From Clostridia bacterium (lineage in GTDB: Bacteria > Bacillota > Clostridia > TANB77 > CAG-508), in assembly GCA_017536685.1 (NCBI GenBank), contig JAFXGW010000021.1, positions 40,601 to 104,600 of the forward strand: a stretch of DNA of 64,000 bases, written 5' to 3'. Shown here in pieces: positions 44,954 to 54,440 of this stretch. The notes under the pieces are model-generated. The model worked only from the letters and a program-made list of their open reading frames with translations, did not search any database and was not told the DNA's origin. The first letter of the stretch is position 1; every line of letters starts with the position of its first letter. Made by a program: the position numbers and the translations under genes.

Positions 44954-46282
44954 TTGAAACGTTTTAAATTTTTTATTTTTAATACTTCATTTTTAATAAT
45001 AACCTCCCTCATTTTCAGAGGAATTGATATTTACTTTACTGGATACATATCGAAAAAAATTGGTTCTGAACAGATGGGAATTTTCGGACTTATAATGTCA
45101 GTTTATCTTTTTGGAATAACTCTCGCCACCTCTGGAATAAATCTTGCAGTTACTAGAGTAATCTCAGAAGAACTAGCCTTAGACAATGTTGGTGGTGTAA
45201 GAAAAGTTATGAAGAGATGCTTATACATAACCTTACTTACAAGTATTTCAACAAGCCTAATCTTTTGGTGTAACACAGATTTCATTGTTACAAAATGTCT
45301 TCATAATAAAGTTAGTCCACAAGTAGTCCATTTAGTATGTTTAGCATTGCCATTAATCGCAATGTCTTCTGCTATTTCAGGATACTTTGCTGGTGTTAGA
45401 AGAATTTATAAAAACGCAATTGGGCAATTTATAGAGCATGTTGCAAAAGTAATAGTTACAGCTTTTATAGTAAATATTTATCTACCTTATGGTTTAGACT
45501 ATGCTTGCTTTGCTTTAATTTTAGGAGACTTATTTTCTGAAATTATATCTTTTCTATACATTTATATAGTTTATTTGCTAGATAAAAGAAGATATTCCAA
45601 TGCCCCTGAACTTGCAAAACATGATAATTATACTCATCGAATTGTTAGAATTTCAATTCCAATTGCAATAACCTCTTACATACGTTCTGGACTTTCTACA
45701 TTTAAACAATTAATCATCCCATCTAGCCTCGAAAAAAGTGGAATCAACTGTAGCGAATCATTGTCTAAATACGGAATTATAAATGGCATGGCACTTCCTA
45801 TCATAATGTTTCCAGATATTTTAGTAAAATCTTTTGCCAGCCTTTTAATACCTGAATTTGCAAGATATCATGCCAAAAAAGATTACAAACGAACCAAGCA
45901 AATGACAACAATTCTTTTATTTTTAATTGGTGGAGCAGCCATTGGACTTACAATTATTTTATTTATTTTTTCAGACTTCCTAGCAGGTTTAATTTACAAA
46001 GATTTATCTGTTGCTCATTACATAAGAATACTAGCACCTCTTGCCACATTCATTTACATAGATACCGTTGTTGACGCAATTTTAAGAGGCCTAGATGCTC
46101 AAGTTGGAGTTATGATTATAAATATTTTAGATTTAGCAATAAGCACAAGCTTCATTTATTTCTGTGTTCCAAAGCTTGGTCTTTTGGGTTACTTAATTTC
46201 AATTTATATGAGCGAAATTTTAAATTTTGTTGTGAGCTTAGGGCAGTTAATTAAGATTGTATATTTTAGATGTGAAAAGTAG
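44954..46282 (+). CDS. spoVB: Stage V sporulation protein B-like flippase (MOP family)
   Basis: A 442-residue membrane protein with about 14 hydrophobic helices, closest to SpoVB: a MOP-superfamily transporter needed for spore cortex, related to the lipid II flippase MurJ. Seen pieces include YFTGYISKKIGSEQMGIFGL, SGYFAGVRRIYKNAIGQFIE and LIPEFARYHAKKDYKRTKQM. The start is TTG at 44954, 9 nt after AGGAG. It is the only chromosomal-type plus-strand gene here and faces yunB across a shared terminator. Confidence 0.88.
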   Translation: MKRFKFFIFNTSFLIITSLIFRGIDIYFTGYISKKIGSEQMGIFGLIMSVYLFGITLATSGINLAVTRVISEELALDNVGGVRKVMKRCLYITLLTSISTSLIFWCNTDFIVTKCLHNKVSPQVVHLVCLALPLIAMSSAISGYFAGVRRIYKNAIGQFIEHVAKVIVTAFIVNIYLPYGLDYACFALILGDLFSEIISFLYIYIVYLLDKRRYSNAPELAKHDNYTHRIVRISIPIAITSYIRSGLSTFKQLIIPSSLEKSGINCSESLSKYGIINGMALPIIMFPDILVKSFASLLIPEFARYHAKKDYKRTKQMTTILLFLIGGAAIGLTIILFIFSDFLAGLIYKDLSVAHYIRILAPLATFIYIDTVVDAILRGLDAQVGVMIINILDLAISTSFIYFCVPKLGLLGYLISIYMSEILNFVVSLGQLIKIVYFRCEK

Positions 46283-46308
46283 CTTATCAAAATGATAAGC
46301 TACTTTTA
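46275..46308. terminator. Bidirectional terminator between spoVB and yunB
   Basis: AAAAGTAGCTTATC pairs perfectly with GATAAGCTACTTTT around a 5-nt loop; T-runs on both strands. It begins inside the last codons of spoVB. Confidence 0.88.
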
Positions 46309-46313
46309 AATAT

Positions 46314-47013
46314 TTACTCAATAAAATTATAAGTATCCTCAGTTCCTTCAATTCCCTCCAAATTATAATACGTATCTGGAACTTCACCAACAATAATAGC
46401 CTCGCTAATTAAAACATCAGAAGTAATATCTTTTCCAAAAGCCGAAAACGGAGTTAAAATTCCAACTCTAGCATCAATATCTAAATAAATTTTATGATGA
46501 GTTTGGTTAATACCAACAGATTTAAATTCAGTCCTAACCATAGACTTAATATTTCCAGCACTCTCTAGTTCAATACTAAATTTCGGTTCAACATTTTTTA
46601 AGGCTCTAATTCCACTAACACTCCCCATATTTATAAAAACTGTAATAGTAGGAATCTTATCAAACTCTTTTTGAATATTAGAATTAATTTGACTTGTAAT
46701 TTCGTTTATAGCAATAGAATTAGCTTCAATTAAACTAATTTTCCCGATTAATATCTTTATCAATTGTAATTAAATCATTATATGTATAGTTTTGCATAAC
46801 CTTATAAACTTCATCATTTATAATTTTATTTCCCTTCGAAGCTGCTGCTGTTTCACAAGAAGATTTAAAAATCGGGTAAGCGCTTTTTAAAAACATTCCA
46901 ACACTCACTACAATTGAAAAAAACATGATAAGTAAAACAGCTTTAACACTTTTTAACTCTCTAAAATTTGGAAGCTTAATTCTCCATCTCGAATAAAGTT
47001 TATCTGCCATCAC
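46314..47013 (-). pseudogene. yunB: Sporulation protein YunB, split by a one-base frameshift
   Basis: Two overlapping reading frames together encode one YunB. The first part (47013 to about 46746) has a membrane helix (about 24-45) and FKSSCETAAASKGNKIINDE. The second part carries the conserved GKISLIEANSIAINEITSQI and a C-terminal domain with GRALKN-type strands. Dropping one base at 46746 joins DLITIDKDIN to GKISLIEANS without a gap. YunB is a sigma-E-controlled inner spore-membrane protein in Bacillus. Either a recent inactivation or a sequence error. Confidence 0.82.
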
Positions 47014-47028
47014 ACCTCCTTTAAATTA

Positions 47029-47051
47029 AAAAGACGGTTGCCCGCCTTTTA
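47029..47051 (-). terminator. Terminator of the SipL-like gene
   Basis: AAAAGGCGG-GCAA-CCGTCTTTTT on the minus strand, directly after the stop codon. Confidence 0.8.
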
Positions 47052-48524
47052 TCTCATAATATAAAGTCTATCCCCAACTTTTAGCTTATCCGGATTTTCC
47101 AAATTATTAATAGCCAAAATATCTTTCATACAAACCTTAAAACGTTTTGCAATTTCCCAAACAGAATCTCCTGGTTTTACAAAATACATGCACATTTTAT
47201 AATCATTTTCCTCTTCACACTCGCTGCACTCAACATCTTCAATAACAGTAACATTTCTTTCACAGCTTGAAACTTTTCTAGCCAAAATTTCCATGTCACA
47301 ATTCACAACTTCATTACTAACTGTGAATTGTTTTCTTCCAATTTCAAAATCTACATTATCATCATTCTCAAGTTTAATCATAAAAGGAAGCACCACTTCT
47401 TTAACATTAAGTCCATTTCTATTATCAGCTTCATAATAAATATTCAAAATTGTTTCACATTCACAATTATAATAATTACCAGACTTTGTGCTGCTTACTT
47501 TTCTCACCTTTGTATTAACATCCAAAATATTTAAAATATCTTCAACAGTAATTCTTTCATTTATATTTACTCTTTCCATACTAGCTTGAGAATCTACTGG
47601 AACCATAATCTCTTTTTTAGAAAAACTTATATTATTTCTTATTCCATACATATCTTGAATAACATCAATTGTTTTTGTTTCATACACACAGCACATAACT
47701 TCAAATTCAATTTGGCAAGTTATACTGTGTTGTTCTTTGGAATTAACTTTAAAAAGCATATTTCGTGTTGAATAATCTACTTGGCATTGATGGCTGTCTG
47801 TTACTTTTTCAATATCAATAAAACTCATTACTGGTATTGTAGAGCTTGCCATTCCTATTCGTCCATCCTCTGCTAAGAATACAATTTTTACATTAGCATC
47901 AGCTTTTGCCAATACTTTATTATAGCTGATTTTGTTTTCTAAATTTGTAACTTCTATATCTGTTTTTAATATTTCTGCAACTGCAAATGAATTATCTACA
48001 GATATATCTTCTTTTATTGAAGATTTTACTTTATTGCTTCCTACTAATGATTTTATCCCTAAGGTTTCTTGTAATTTTTGAGTTCCTTCAATTTCATTAA
48101 AATCACTAGTTATATTTACTTCCGTTTTTTCGAAAACTTCACATTTTACTTTCAAACTAGCTTTTATGCTTATTTTTCTTTCATTTAAAACTTTAGCTTC
48201 TATTGTTTCTATTGTAATTTTTTGTTTTGAAAAACAGGCCTCTTTTATTTCATTTTCTTCTATGCTATCTGAAAACGCTAGAGTTGTTTGAATACTTCTA
48301 GTATCTCCATTATCTGCCAAGTATACAACATAAGTATCTATATTCCCATCAAATCTCACTCTTCCATTTCCAACATCTTCCTTATATATGTAAGGAACTC
48401 CGTTTGTGTTTATTATACTAACAATGTCTGGTTTTATATCTGGAACAATAATATCTCCGCTAACTTCTAAAATCTTTGTACTCGTTGCAATTTTTTTATT
48501 TATTATGACTGCATTTTTTTCCAT
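47049..48524 (-). CDS. SPOCS (DUF3794) and LysM protein, SipL-like spore coat factor
   Basis: A 491-residue protein with repeated SPOCS/DUF3794 segments (about 20-130, 160-280 and 300-420; for example DIIVPDIKPDIVSIINTNG) and a C-terminal LysM domain (about 447-490: VKPGDSVWEIAKRFKV, NLENPDKLKVGDRLYI). This is the architecture of clostridial SipL, which links the SpoIVA coat basement layer to the forespore through its LysM domain. It sits with yunB, spoVB, veg and spoIIID. The gene name sipL is likely but not proven. Confidence 0.87.
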   Translation of the reverse strand: MEKNAVIINKKIATSTKILEVSGDIIVPDIKPDIVSIINTNGVPYIYKEDVGNGRVRFDGNIDTYVVYLADNGDTRSIQTTLAFSDSIEENEIKEACFSKQKITIETIEAKVLNERKISIKASLKVKCEVFEKTEVNITSDFNEIEGTQKLQETLGIKSLVGSNKVKSSIKEDISVDNSFAVAEILKTDIEVTNLENKISYNKVLAKADANVKIVFLAEDGRIGMASSTIPVMSFIDIEKVTDSHQCQVDYSTRNMLFKVNSKEQHSITCQIEFEVMCCVYETKTIDVIQDMYGIRNNISFSKKEIMVPVDSQASMERVNINERITVEDILNILDVNTKVRKVSSTKSGNYYNCECETILNIYYEADNRNGLNVKEVVLPFMIKLENDDNVDFEIGRKQFTVSNEVVNCDMEILARKVSSCERNVTVIEDVECSECEEENDYKMCMYFVKPGDSVWEIAKRFKVCMKDILAINNLENPDKLKVGDRLYIMR

Positions 48525-48577
48525 AAAAAAATCCTCCTTAAATGATATCTTTCTATACCATTTATATGAGGATAAAA

Positions 48578-48610
48578 CAAAAAAATTCCTAATTTATATT
48601 AGGAATTTTC
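48578..48610 (-). terminator. Terminator overlapping the veg stop codon
   Basis: AAAATTCCTAAT pairs with ATTAGGAATTTT, followed by TTTTTTG on the minus strand. Confidence 0.85.
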
Positions 48611-48919
48611 TACAACTTCATGTTGAATTCTTGTTTTTTTAACTTCTAATTGTGGTTGTACTAATGGTTCATAATTTTCTCCATTATACATACTTACTTC
48701 AACTGATCTTGTAAATAAATCAGTATAATTATAAGAGCCCACTCTATTTGCCTCTTCAAATTTTACTCTGAAGTAACTGTTATATACATTTTCGATTACT
48801 GCGGCTTTCTCTTGTGGTTTACTTCTCTTCCCTGGTGATTCTTTTATTATTATTTTTTGTCCTATGTTTTCTCCAATATTTTTTCTTAAGTCTGCAATTT
48901 CAGATCTGTAAATTCCCAT
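48599..48919 (-). CDS. veg: Veg family protein
   Basis: A 106-residue Veg protein. The N-terminal signature DLRKNIGENIGQKIIIKES and the GKRSKPQEKAAVIENVYNSY segment are family-specific. In Bacillus subtilis Veg stimulates biofilm formation by interfering with the SinR repressor and is made from a very strong vegetative promoter; a near-consensus promoter is also present here (48956-48984). Confidence 0.93.
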   Translation of the reverse strand: MGIYRSEIADLRKNIGENIGQKIIIKESPGKRSKPQEKAAVIENVYNSYFRVKFEEANRVGSYNYTDLFTRSVEVSMYNGENYEPLVQPQLEVKKTRIQHEVVENS

Positions 48920-48955
48920 TTTCCAGCCCCCTACTTCTTTCGATTTGTTGTATCT

Positions 48956-48984
48956 CTTATATCACGGTTCCCCTCAATTGTCAA
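48956..48984 (-). promoter_or_regulatory. Strong veg promoter
   Basis: TTGACA (48984-48979), 17-bp spacer, TATAAG (48961-48956) on the minus strand, as expected of the famous strong veg promoter. Confidence 0.85.
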
Positions 48985-49140
48985 AAGCTGTCAAGAGAAG
49001 TCATTTCCTTGTACTCTTTCTGCATCAAGGCTTTGCAAACTTATTTTTCTTATTTATCATTTAAATTACTTCTTTGTTACATAATGATTACATTCCTTGT
49101 TTTGTATTGAAATATTAACCATTTGGCCTAGTTACGTTTT

Positions 49141-49425
49141 TTATAAAATCTTTCTTATTTTTTCAACATTATCTTTTTCATGGCTATATTTTAATTTAGT
49201 TGCCATCCCACCTCTTATATGTCTTTCTGCTTTATTTTTATCTAAAACCTTCCTCACCTCCATTGCCAAGTTATAATTAATTTTAAGAAGTCTTTGACTA
49301 ACATCTTTATGTATTGAGCTTTTACTAATACCGAACTTTTTGGCCGCTCCTCTAACAGTATCTTCTGTTTCAATTATATATTGTGCAACTTGAATTGCAC
49401 GTTCTTCTATAGATAATCCTTTCAT
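49141..49425 (-). CDS. spoIIID: Sporulation transcription factor SpoIIID
   Basis: A 94-residue SpoIIID, the mother-cell DNA-binding regulator that acts between sigma-E and sigma-K. The helix-turn-helix TVRGAAKKFGISKSSIHKDV (about 23-42) and the C-terminal basic tail RHIRGGMATKLKY are characteristic. Length is normal. It is a monocistronic gene in a sporulation neighbourhood. Confidence 0.96.
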   Translation of the reverse strand: MKGLSIEERAIQVAQYIIETEDTVRGAAKKFGISKSSIHKDVSQRLLKINYNLAMEVRKVLDKNKAERHIRGGMATKLKYSHEKDNVEKIRKIL

Positions 49426-49588
49426 ATTATAAAGAAAACCTCCAACTGAATAACTTTGTTAAAGTGTATTCAGCTAAAGGCTGTACTAGAACATTTTATT
49501 ATTTTCTTTTTTTATAAAATTTATTCTTCATCATCTAATATTTTTGTGCTATATTAATAATAATCTTTTCACTGTATTTTTTTGAATA

Positions 49589-49999
49589 TTAGTATTCTTC
49601 TATTTTTACGTAGATTTTCTCTTCATTCCCATATATCTTTTCAACTTCAATTTTTGTAATTTGATTATCATCTTTAAAAGCCATTTTGTTTAAGGCATCT
49701 AATATTATTTTTACAATATTATCTATATCCGGTTTCTTTGTTGGACTCAATTTTCCTTCCATAATAAGTTCTTTATCCTTTTTTGTAGCTGTTTTAGGAA
49801 TTTTAAATTGAGCAACTATTTTTACAGAAACTCTATTTTCCAAAGGCACATATCTTGGATATTTTAGTTTAAAATATTGTTTTATTAACATTTCATAGTC
49901 TTTTGTATTTTCTGGAGTGTATGCTTTGCAAGTATAAGTATTTACTCTTGGTCTAGCTTTTCCTTTTATATCTCCAATAACTTCAAATTCGAATCCCAT
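49589..49999 (-). CDS. RusA-family Holliday junction resolvase
   Basis: A 136-residue RusA-like endonuclease. GKARPRVN (14-21), KKPDIDNIVKIILDALN (about 92-108) with the catalytic acidic residues, and KDDNQI (115-120) with a further Asp are the family pattern. RusA proteins resolve Holliday junctions and are usually phage-borne, though chromosomal copies of this type occur in Clostridia. No phage genes flank it. Confidence 0.9.
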   Translation of the reverse strand: MGFEFEVIGDIKGKARPRVNTYTCKAYTPENTKDYEMLIKQYFKLKYPRYVPLENRVSVKIVAQFKIPKTATKKDKELIMEGKLSPTKKPDIDNIVKIILDALNKMAFKDDNQITKIEVEKIYGNEEKIYVKIEEY

Positions 50000-50127
50000 A
50001 TTATTCTCCGTTTATTTACTTTTCATTATAATAATCTTGTAATTCTAATTTTTTTATTTTGGTCTTTTAGCTTTAAGTTTTTATTAAAATAAGTAATCTC
50101 AAAATTATTAATCTTTTTTACAATGCA

Positions 50128-51111
50128 TTAACCTTTTATAAATAATTTTGCTCCATCTTTTGTTGCTTCTACTCTAGCATGTCCACCTACTGGGAATGTT
50201 ATTATTGGTGTTGTATGTCCAAAGTCAACTCCAGCAATAACAGGAATATTTTTTAGTTCTGGTTTATCAAATATTTTAAACCATTTTTCTTTTGTCATAC
50301 AAGAACCTTTTTGAGCTCTACCACAAACAATTCCTTTTACTGTTTTAAATTCTGGCATATGCATTAAAGATTGAAGATTTCTGTCAAATTCCATTAAGAA
50401 AATTGGCCCAGATAATTCATCATCTTCTAAGAAAAGAATTTTATTTTCAATATTGGGCATATACTCAGTACCTTGTAACAAATTTAAAGTACATAAGTTT
50501 CCACCAACTATATCACCTTCTGCTTCGCCTTCATTAATTACGTACATCCCTTCGTTAGGCTCAAAATGTCTGTTTTCTTGATCTATAAACCAAGCTTCAT
50601 CACTCCATTCTTTTGAAGAAACTACTTCAAATTCCTCTTCCCCGAAAAACATTTTCTTGAAGTGTTCTAAAGAATATTCAAACCCTTTAAGCATTCCAAA
50701 ACTTGAATAGTGAACTCCAGAATAAGTTACTAATCCTGTTTTTGCATGGATTGCATTTGAAAGCGCTGTTATATCAGAAAATCCACAAAAGATTTTTGGA
50801 TTCATCTTTATAGCATCATAATCTATATAATCTAATAATTGATTTGAATTGAATCCACCAATTACTGTTAATATTGCTTTTACATTTTTATCTCTAAAAG
50901 CTTCATTTAAATCTTCTACTCTAGCATCTCTAGAAGCACACATATAATCAGGATCAGCTTCCATTACATGTTTTCCAAAAGTTACTTTTAAGCCCAAAGC
51001 TTCTAATCTTTCTGTTGCTAATTTTTTGCAATCTTCTCCTAAAATTTTCATACTTCTAGATGGAGCAATTACTCTAACTTCATCTCCTGCTTTTAATTTA
51101 CTTGGTACCAT
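50128..51111 (-). CDS. LD-carboxypeptidase / MccF-like serine peptidase (S66)
   Basis: About 327 residues from the ATG at 51111, preceded by AAAGGAGGA; the longer reading from 51168 lacks a site. Family S66 signature: VIAPSRS near the N-terminus, SGVHYSSFGM-type and FCGFSDITALSNAI (nucleophile Ser in GFSD), LFLEDDELSGP (Glu) and GVDFGHTTPIITFPVG (His). These enzymes cut LD-peptide bonds in murein tetrapeptides or detoxify microcin C; the local context does not distinguish. Confidence 0.92.
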   Translation of the reverse strand: MVPSKLKAGDEVRVIAPSRSMKILGEDCKKLATERLEALGLKVTFGKHVMEADPDYMCASRDARVEDLNEAFRDKNVKAILTVIGGFNSNQLLDYIDYDAIKMNPKIFCGFSDITALSNAIHAKTGLVTYSGVHYSSFGMLKGFEYSLEHFKKMFFGEEEFEVVSSKEWSDEAWFIDQENRHFEPNEGMYVINEGEAEGDIVGGNLCTLNLLQGTEYMPNIENKILFLEDDELSGPIFLMEFDRNLQSLMHMPEFKTVKGIVCGRAQKGSCMTKEKWFKIFDKPELKNIPVIAGVDFGHTTPIITFPVGGHARVEATKDGAKLFIKG

Positions 51112-51296
51112 ATTTTGTCCTCCTTTTATTTTAGAATTTATATAAATTACCGACTTAATAAGTTGCATAATTAATTACTTATTAAATTACTACTTACTTG
51201 CCAATTTACTTAATAATTTGTTTAATCAATAAATTTCATTCTAAAACTTTTTGTTATTATATCATTATGTTTTAAAAAATAAAACCATATTTGTAC

Positions 51297-51323
51297 AAAA
51301 AAGCAGCTATTTCTAGCTGCTAA
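51297..51323 (-). terminator. Terminator of the zinc uptake operon
   Basis: AGCAGCTA-GAAA-TAGCTGCT on the minus strand followed by TTTTTT. Confidence 0.88.
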
Positions 51324-51360
51324 TGTTGATTTTTTATTTTTATCTAATCTGCATTGATTG

Positions 51361-52176
51361 TTAAATCTTTGCAAGCTTACAACAAATACTACTAATTGCA
51401 AGAAGCACAATATATACTAATACAATTCCAGCACCTGTTGGCATGTTTAAGAAAAATGAAGTAAATATTCCAATTATAAAACATATAATTGAAGTAAGAA
51501 CACTCATTACAACTAAACCTTTAAAACTTGTCGTAAATTTCTTGGCAATAATTGCTGGAAAAACAATTAAGCTAGAAATAAGCATTGTTCCCATCATTCT
51601 CATTCCAACAACAACTACTAATGCAGTTAAAAGTGCAATTAAAAATTGATAAAAAGTTACATTTATTCCTGTTGTTTTCGCATATTTCTCATCAAAAGTT
51701 ACTAAAAATAATCTGTTATAAAAAGCTATGTAAATTCCAATTGAAAGCACGGTTAAAATAATACTTAAAATAACATCTCCTGCGTTCATTGCTAAAATAC
51801 TTCCAAACATGTAATTGTAGCTATCTGTTCCAAATCCACTTGTAAAAGATGTAATAATTACTCCTAAGGCTAAAGCTCCTGTTGCAACTAAAGCAATTAT
51901 GATATCTGCTGATTCGCCTTTCTTTTGACTAATAAACATTATTATTATTGCTGCAATAATTACTATTGGAATCGAAACTGCAATTGGCGGTAAATTTAAA
52001 GCAACCGCTAATGCTAAAGCTGCAAATCCTACTTCTCCAAGTCCATGTCCTATCATAGAATAATTTTTTAAAGTTAATATAACTCCAATTAAAGCAGCTG
52101 AAAAAGATATTGCTATTCCACAAAGAATTGCTCTTTGCATGAATGTATATGATAATAAATTAATTATATCGTTCAT
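51361..52176 (-). CDS. znuB: Zinc/manganese ABC transporter permease
   Basis: About 271 residues with eight or nine hydrophobic helices; a ZnuB/MntB-type permease (ABC-3 family). The start at 52176 follows AAAGGATT and lies one base after the ATPase stop; the longer reading would overlap the ATPase gene. GVILTLKNYSMIGHGLGEVG is the family signature near the coupling region. It partners with the ATPase and the His-rich binding protein next to it. Confidence 0.92.
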   Translation of the reverse strand: MNDIINLLSYTFMQRAILCGIAISFSAALIGVILTLKNYSMIGHGLGEVGFAALALAVALNLPPIAVSIPIVIIAAIIIMFISQKKGESADIIIALVATGALALGVIITSFTSGFGTDSYNYMFGSILAMNAGDVILSIILTVLSIGIYIAFYNRLFLVTFDEKYAKTTGINVTFYQFLIALLTALVVVVGMRMMGTMLISSLIVFPAIIAKKFTTSFKGLVVMSVLTSIICFIIGIFTSFFLNMPTGAGIVLVYIVLLAISSICCKLAKI

Positions 52177-52177
52177 T

Positions 52178-52840
52178 TTAAAATCCTTTCCACCCCTCTG
52201 AATTCCCGTCATATTTAACTGTTTTCGCTAAAGAAATTATTCTAGGTTTTATTTCATTTATTTCTTCTAAATCATGTGTTGCCATTACTATTGTCATTTT
52301 ATTTTCTTTATTTAAATTTTCTAATATTTTATATAATTCTTTTGTTATATTGTAGTCAAGACCTGTTGCTGGTTCGTCTAAAATTAAAAGTTTAGGCTGA
52401 CGAACTAAAGCTCTTGCTATTAAAATTCTTTGTTTTTGACCACCAGATAAGTCTCCAATTCTTCTTCCTTGAAGTTCTTCTATTTTTAAGTCTTTAATAA
52501 CTTTTTCATATATTTCTTTATCTTTTTTTGTATAAAAAGCTAGTTTCCCATGTTTTTGAGTTCCTGACATTATTATTTCTTTTGCTGTTGCAGGAAAATC
52601 TAAATCTTTTAAATTTGTTTGTGAAAGATAAGCTACTTCATCTAAAGAAATGTTTAAATTAACTTGCCCCTCTTCTGGTTTTAAAAGTCCTACAATAGTT
52701 TTAACTAAAGTACTTTTTCCAGATCCATTTTCTCCTACTAAACAAACATATTCCCCGTCTTCAATTTTAAAGTTAATATCTTCTATTGCAACATGATTTG
52801 AATATGAAACTTTTAATTTTTCAACTTCTAATATAGTCAT
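52178..52840 (-). CDS. znuC: Zinc/manganese ABC transporter ATP-binding protein
   Basis: A 220-residue ABC ATPase: Walker A GENGSGKST (about 37-45), Q loop AYLSQTN, signature LSGGQKQR (about 134-141), Walker B LLILDEPATGLD and H loop MATHDL. It energises the adjacent ZnuB-like permease, whose start follows the stop by a single base. Confidence 0.93.
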   Translation of the reverse strand: MTILEVEKLKVSYSNHVAIEDINFKIEDGEYVCLVGENGSGKSTLVKTIVGLLKPEEGQVNLNISLDEVAYLSQTNLKDLDFPATAKEIIMSGTQKHGKLAFYTKKDKEIYEKVIKDLKIEELQGRRIGDLSGGQKQRILIARALVRQPKLLILDEPATGLDYNITKELYKILENLNKENKMTIVMATHDLEEINEIKPRIISLAKTVKYDGNSEGWKGF

Positions 52841-53008
52841 TTTTTTGCCTTTCTAAAATTTCTTTTTATTTTATAAATTTATCTGTCATTTTTTTATTTG
52901 TTAATTAATCTTTTAGTAATTGTCTTATAAAATTCACTTAAAACTTGTTTCATAAAATTTCCTTAAAACTTATTTCATAAAATTCTCTAATCTTTTTATA
53001 AATTTAAT

Positions 53009-54079
53009 CTATTTTAATCCTTGTTTTAAACTCTCTATATTTTTTCTCATCAATGATACATAAGTATCTTTTTCTGGATTTCCATTATGAATTGAATATA
53101 AAACTAAAGGCTCTGCATTTGTTTCTTCTGAAATCATTTTAGCTACTGTACCTTCACTTAACTCTTCATAATAAACAACTGGCATTTCATGTTTATTTAT
53201 ATAATCTATAACAGATTTTACTTTTGCTATACTTGGATCTTCACCATGTCCACAATTTGTGTAAACACTTACAAATTTTAAACCATATTGTTCAACAAAA
53301 TATGCATAAGCAAATTCTCCACCAACTGCAATCTCTTTTCGCACAGAGTTTTCCACAATTTCTTCTATTTCTGTGTCTAACTTTTCTATTTCTTTCTTAT
53401 AGTTATCTGCATTTTGTTTATAATATTCTGCATTTTCTGGATCAATTTCACATATTGCTTCTAATATATTTTCAATCATTATAATAGCATTATCTAGATT
53501 TTGCCAAATATGACCATCATACATATCTTGATGCTCACAGCTCTCTGTATGAGTATGTTCATCCTCACTATGAACATGATTTTCGTCATGCTCATGGTTG
53601 TTATGTGCGTGATTTTCTTCCTCATTATTAGCAACTTCATCATGATTATGTTCTTCTGTTTCAATTTCACTATTTATATGTCTTGATTCGAAATCTTCTA
53701 TTTTAATTAGTTCAATATTATCTGATACATCAACAATTTTACAATTAGATTCTTCTAATGTTTCTACAATATCTTCTGTCCATGGTTCTAAAAAAGTTCC
53801 TGTATATAAGAACATATCTGTGTTGTCTAGCATGGTTACCATATCTTGTGCTGTTGGTTCAAAATTATGAGTTTCTACCCCAGCCCCAACAAGCAAAGTC
53901 ACATCTGCTTTATCACCTACAATTTGTTTTGCAAAATCATATTGTGGAAATAAAGTTGCAACTATTTGAATTTTATTTTCATCTTTTATGCTAAATTCAG
54001 GTTTAAATGCTATAACAAGAGAAATCATTATAATTATTAATATTAAAAAGCTTATAAAAGCTGTTACTATTTTTCTCAT
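53009..54079 (-). CDS. znuA: Zinc-binding ABC transporter substrate-binding protein
   Basis: A 356-residue cluster A-I solute-binding protein with an N-terminal hydrophobic helix (about 5-25) but no lipobox Cys, so it is probably membrane-anchored by this helix or released. HNFEPTAQD (His about 75) and DGHIWQNL (His about 192) supply metal ligands. Between them (about 130-187) lies a long His/Glu/Asp-rich loop with a dozen His residues, typical of ZnuA/AdcA zinc chaperone loops and favouring Zn over Mn. It heads the znuACB set; 168 bp separate it from the ATPase gene. Confidence 0.9.
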   Translation of the reverse strand: MRKIVTAFISFLILIIIMISLVIAFKPEFSIKDENKIQIVATLFPQYDFAKQIVGDKADVTLLVGAGVETHNFEPTAQDMVTMLDNTDMFLYTGTFLEPWTEDIVETLEESNCKIVDVSDNIELIKIEDFESRHINSEIETEEHNHDEVANNEEENHAHNNHEHDENHVHSEDEHTHTESCEHQDMYDGHIWQNLDNAIIMIENILEAICEIDPENAEYYKQNADNYKKEIEKLDTEIEEIVENSVRKEIAVGGEFAYAYFVEQYGLKFVSVYTNCGHGEDPSIAKVKSVIDYINKHEMPVVYYEELSEGTVAKMISEETNAEPLVLYSIHNGNPEKDTYVSLMRKNIESLKQGLK

Positions 54080-54390
54080 ATTTTCCTCTTTTTTAATTTT
54101 ATTTTATAATATTTTAATTACCTATTATCTATTTTATATTTCATATTTGATATTTCATATTTTATATTTTATTAATTCTTTTACTGTTGCCTTTTATTAT
54201 CCTAAAATTTATTAATCTAGTATAATAAAAATTTTTCAAAAAACTTTATTATTTAGTTTTTCTGCATATTATAGAATACTATATTTTGTGTATTTTGTCA
54301 ACTTTATGTAAATATGTAAAAAACTTTATTTTATTCATTTTTCGATAAATATCAACATCTTTGTTTTAACGTAATCAATTATCATTATTG
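54080..54390. other. Gene-free, low-complexity AT-rich interval
   Basis: No gene. Around 54126-54172 the sequence repeats ATATTTCATATTT-like units. I see no clear Zur box, although the znuA promoter should lie here. Confidence 0.5.
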
Positions 54391-54399
54391 CACAAAAAA

Positions 54400-54425
54400 G
54401 AAGTAAGTTTTCACTTACTTCTAAC
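54400..54425 (-). terminator. Terminator of the alpha/beta hydrolase gene
   Basis: AGAAGTAAG-TGAAAA-CTTACTTCT on the minus strand followed by TTTTTT. Confidence 0.85.
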
Positions 54426-54440
54426 TTATCTTATTTAATT

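Noticed and set aside
46735..46763. Programmed ribosomal frameshift in yunB
   Set aside because: No slippery heptamer with a downstream structure is evident, and the family is not known to use one; mutation or error is simpler.
49589..49999. RusA-like gene as evidence of a prophage
   Set aside because: No integrase, capsid, terminase or lysis genes lie nearby; it is surrounded by chromosomal sporulation and cell-wall genes.
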